Shown here piece by piece: positions 61,353-64,000 of a stretch of 64,000 nucleotides of DNA. The position numbers and the translations under genes were made by a program. The notes below the pieces were generated by a model. The model made no database searches, was not told the DNA's origin, and worked only from the letters and a program-made list of their open reading frames with translations. Numbering within the stretch: position 1 is the first letter of the stretch; every line of letters begins with the position of its first letter. The DNA comes from DASTBU01 sp035711845 (GTDB taxonomy: Bacteria; Acidobacteriota; Vicinamibacteria; Vicinamibacterales; 2-12-FULL-66-21), in assembly GCA_035711845.1 (NCBI GenBank), contig DASTBU010000187.1, positions 1-64,000 on the forward strand. The letters are read 5' to 3'.

Positions 61353-62138
61353 TCAAATCCAGTCCAGCGAGGCGATGGCCCGGGCGTCGCCGCCCACGAG
61401 TCCGATGAAGAGCTCTTCGAGGCTGCGCGCACCCGCCGCGCCCGCCCGCAGGTCTTCGATCGGGCCTTGGGCGACGAGCCGCCCGTCGGCAATCACGCCG
61501 ATATGCGTGGAGAGGCGCTCGACGATCTCGAGGATGTGCGAGGTGAGGAAGATCGTGCCCCCTCGCGACACGAACGACTGCAGGAGGTCCTTGATCTGGC
61601 GCGACGCGACGGCATCGATGCCCTCGAACGGCTCGTCGAGGAAGAGCAGGCGGGGCGCGGGCAACAGTGCGGCCGCGAGCGACAGCTTCTTGCGCATGCC
61701 GTGCGAGAAATCGGTCACGAGGGTGCCCGCCGCGCGCCTGAGCTCCATGAGGTCGAGCAGATCGTTCGCGCGGCCCCGTGCAGTCGTTTCGTCGATGCCG
61801 TGCACCTGCGCCACGAACGACAGGGTTTCGGCCGCGGTGAGCCGGTCGAAGAGGGCCAGATCCTCGGGTACCACGCCGATGCGGCGTTTCACCGCAACGG
61901 GCTCCGCCAGCGGGTCCAGACCGAGGATGCGCATGGATCCTGAGGAAGGCTTCAGCAGGCCGGTCAGGCACTTGATGGTGGTGGACTTGCCCGCGCCATT
62001 GGGCCCCAGGAAGCCGTAGAAGCTTCCTGCAGGAACCGCCAAATCGATCCCGGCCACGGCGCGGACGGATCCGAAGTCCCTGGTGAGCGCGTGGGTCTCG
62101 ACTGCCAGCTCCGTTGCAGTCATGGCGCTCTCGCTCAC
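61353..62138 (-). CDS. ABC transporter ATP-binding protein
   Basis: 261 residues (start 62138 or 62123). Walker A GPNGAGKSTTIK, signature FSHGMRKKLSLAAAL, Walker B LLFLDEPFEGID and switch His in TIFLTSHILEIVERL. It pairs with the large permease four bases downstream. HGMRKKL in the signature instead of SGGQ is a normal variant of the CcmA-like group. It diverges from the DUF255 gene. Confidence 0.92.
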   Translation of the reverse strand: MSESAMTATELAVETHALTRDFGSVRAVAGIDLAVPAGSFYGFLGPNGAGKSTTIKCLTGLLKPSSGSMRILGLDPLAEPVAVKRRIGVVPEDLALFDRLTAAETLSFVAQVHGIDETTARGRANDLLDLMELRRAAGTLVTDFSHGMRKKLSLAAALLPAPRLLFLDEPFEGIDAVASRQIKDLLQSFVSRGGTIFLTSHILEIVERLSTHIGVIADGRLVAQGPIEDLRAGAAGARSLEELFIGLVGGDARAIASLDWI

Positions 62139-62266
62139 GCAGAAATTCTACCTGAACCCCGCCGGACGGCCGTGTGAAGTACCATGAAGCCAGCGATGCA
62201 GCCCCTCCTCATCAGTAAAAGCTCGCCGCCGATTCGATTGACCGTGCCTGCCCGGAGCGAGAGCGC

Positions 62267-64000
62267 ATGAATCGGCTCGCGCAGGAGCGAAGCCCGTATC
62301 TCCTCCAACACGCGGCCAATCCAGTCGACTGGTATCCCTGGGGTGACGAGGCGTTCGATCGCGCGCGCCGCGAGAACAAGCCCATTTTCGTCTCCATCGG
62401 CTATTCCACGTGCCACTGGTGCCACGTCATGGAGCACGAGTCGTTCGAGAACACCGAGATCGCCGAGCTCCTGAACCGCGATTTCGTCTCGATCAAGGTC
62501 GATCGCGAGGAGCGCCCGGACGTCGATCGCGTCTACATGTCGTTCGTGCAGGCGACGACCGGCGCCGGCGGGTGGCCGATGACGGTCTTCCTGACCCCGG
62601 AGTTGAAGCCGTTCTTCGGCGGGACGTACTTTCCACCGGCCTCACGCTGGGGCCGTCCAGGATTTGCGGATCTCCTGGGGGAGCTCGCCCGGGTCTGGAA
62701 GGAGGAACGGCCGCGCGTGGAGCTCGCCGCTGGGGAGCTGCTGGACCGGCTCGCGCGCGTGACCGGGTCGAGCGGTGGGGAGGCCGGGGAAACGTCAATC
62801 GCCGGCACCGACGCCCTTGACGATGCGGTGGAGCAGTTTCAGATGGCGTTCGATCGCCGCCACGGCGGTTTCGGCCAGGCGCCGAAGTTCCCGCGGCCAT
62901 CCGAGCTCTTGTTCCTGCTGCGCGAGCACGCGCGGCGTTCCTCCGCCGGGGTCTCGGCCCAGGCGCCGCTGCTGATGGTCACCGACACGCTGAAGGCGAT
63001 GGCCCTCGGCGGTATGCGCGACCACATCGGTGGGGGGTTCCACCGCTACTCGGTGGACGCGGAGTGGCGCGTGCCGCACTTCGAGAAGATGCTCTACGAT
63101 CAGGCACAGCTGGCGCTCGCCTACCTCGAGGCCGCACAGGCCACGGGCGAGGATTTCTACGCCACCGTCGCGGAAGACACGCTCGGCTACGTGATGCGCG
63201 ATCTCACCGATCCGCTCGGGGGCTTCTATTCGGCCGAAGATGCCGACAGCCTGCCTCCCGGCAGTGAAGACCAGTCCGCCGCCCGCAAGGTCGAGGGCGC
63301 GTTCTACGTCTGGACTGACGCCGAGATCGAGCGGGTGCTCGGCCCCGATGCGCCCGTCGCGCGACAACGCTTCGGTATCGAGCCGGATGGGAACGCCCCG
63401 CACGATCCGCAGGGAGAGTTTCGCGGGCAGAACCTCCTGTATGTGTCGCAATCGATGGAAGACATCGCCGCACGCACCGGTCGCTCGCCCGGCGACGTCG
63501 TGGCCGCGCTCGGCCGCATCCGCGCGAAGCTCGGAGCCGCGCGGGCGGCGCGCCCACGCCCGCACCTCGACGACAAGATCCTCACCGCATGGAACGGGCT
63601 GATGATCGCCGCATTCGCGCGCGCCGCGAGGGTGCTGGCGGGCGGGTCGTCGGCAGTCGCGTACCTGGGGGCGGCGCAGCGCGCCGCGGCGTTCGTGAAG
63701 CAGCATCTCTGGCGCCCCTCGGAGGCGCGCCTGCTCCGTCGCTATCGCGACGGCGACGCCGCCATCGATGCGTTTGCCGAAGACTACGCGTTCCTGATTC
63801 ACGGGCTCATCGAGCTGTTCCAGGCCGACGGCGATCCGCAGTGGCTGGAATGGGCGCTGCAGCTGCAGCGCCGGCAGGACGAGCTGTTCTGGGACCAGGC
63901 CGATGGCGGGTGGTTCAGCACGACGGGTGAAGATCCGACCGTGCTGCTGCGCTTGAAGGAGGACTACGACGGCGCCGAGCCGGCGCCGGGGTCCGTCTCC
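62267..64000 (+). CDS. DUF255 thioredoxin-fold protein (YyaL/SSP411-like), 3' end outside window
   Basis: 578 residues visible from ATG 62267; no stop before the window end. NRLAQERSPYLLQHAANPVD and WYPWGDEAFDRARRENKPIF open the family. A thioredoxin-like CHWC motif is near residues 49-52 (STCHWCHVMEHESFENTEIA). RHGGFGQAPKFPRP, RYSVDAEWRVPHFEKMLYDQ and DDKILTAWNGLMIAAFARAA follow, the all-alpha-toroid part. Relatives have a proposed thiol or cellobiose-epimerase-like role, unproven. The complete protein would be about 680-700 residues. Confidence 0.93.
   Translation, partial: MNRLAQERSPYLLQHAANPVDWYPWGDEAFDRARRENKPIFVSIGYSTCHWCHVMEHESFENTEIAELLNRDFVSIKVDREERPDVDRVYMSFVQATTGAGGWPMTVFLTPELKPFFGGTYFPPASRWGRPGFADLLGELARVWKEERPRVELAAGELLDRLARVTGSSGGEAGETSIAGTDALDDAVEQFQMAFDRRHGGFGQAPKFPRPSELLFLLREHARRSSAGVSAQAPLLMVTDTLKAMALGGMRDHIGGGFHRYSVDAEWRVPHFEKMLYDQAQLALAYLEAAQATGEDFYATVAEDTLGYVMRDLTDPLGGFYSAEDADSLPPGSEDQSAARKVEGAFYVWTDAEIERVLGPDAPVARQRFGIEPDGNAPHDPQGEFRGQNLLYVSQSMEDIAARTGRSPGDVVAALGRIRAKLGAARAARPRPHLDDKILTAWNGLMIAAFARAARVLAGGSSAVAYLGAAQRAAAFVKQHLWRPSEARLLRRYRDGDAAIDAFAEDYAFLIHGLIELFQADGDPQWLEWALQLQRRQDELFWDQADGGWFSTTGEDPTVLLRLKEDYDGAEPAPGSVS

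Overview
The window is GC-rich, densely coded DNA from what is most likely an uncultured acidobacterium of the Vicinamibacteria type. This is an inference from gene content: TPR-bearing Ser/Thr kinases beside an ECF sigma factor, S9 peptidases with PD40 propellers, a CadC-like winged-helix protein, a DUF6249 membrane protein and many orphan receiver proteins. There are no rRNA genes, no intact tRNA, no CRISPR array and no transposase. Genes lie in short operons on both strands.

Layout. 1-2450 is a decayed stretch: a frameshifted hydroxyacid dehydrogenase, antiparallel remnants, a degenerate tRNA-Gln-like sequence and a twice-frameshifted DUF5615 toxin, then an intact DUF3303 gene. 2754-17902 holds two large Ser/Thr kinases (the first with a convergent ECF sigma factor), a MauG-like di-heme peroxidase converging on a Tat-exported cupredoxin, a PEP-CTERM protein, an S9 peptidase and an Xaa-Pro aminopeptidase. 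17952-20993 (minus) is an ABC-2 exporter followed by an overlapping CxxCH heme-site protein. 21108-30527 carries NDH-2, a SERCA-like Ca2+ ATPase, an ArsR/SRPBCC pair with an operator-like palindrome, and Ada. 30528-33600 is accessory: dispersed repeats, a degenerate sigma-54 AAA protein, a CadC-like regulator and receiver proteins.

33603-44640 holds a class C beta-lactamase-like hydrolase, a second S9 peptidase, a TonB-dependent receptor, pseudogene relics, a BON-LysM protein, three tandem response regulators and a YcbB-type L,D-transpeptidase. 44798-50274 (minus) is a leucine/isovalerate catabolic operon: zinc ribbon, methylcrotonyl-CoA carboxylase beta, enoyl-CoA hydratase, a biotin carboxylase split from its carrier subunit, and HMG-CoA lyase. 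50461-57264 (plus) runs NtrC-type regulator, MlaE, MlaF, an MCE protein fused to an OmpA-like domain, small YtxH/DUF948-like membrane proteins and YihY, which looks like an envelope-maintenance locus. 57308-57677 has two tandem copies of a structured, apparently covarying element with no gene. The end carries an ECF sigma/zinc anti-sigma pair, a second ABC exporter and a truncated DUF255 thioredoxin-fold protein.

The most unusual items are the tandem structured elements at 57.3-57.7 kb, a dispersed GC-rich repeat present at 30.7 kb (with a nested palindrome) and 58.4 kb, the ArsR-type operator with a predicted leaderless start, the degenerate regulators, and the gene relics at both 0-2 kb and 40.5-41 kb.
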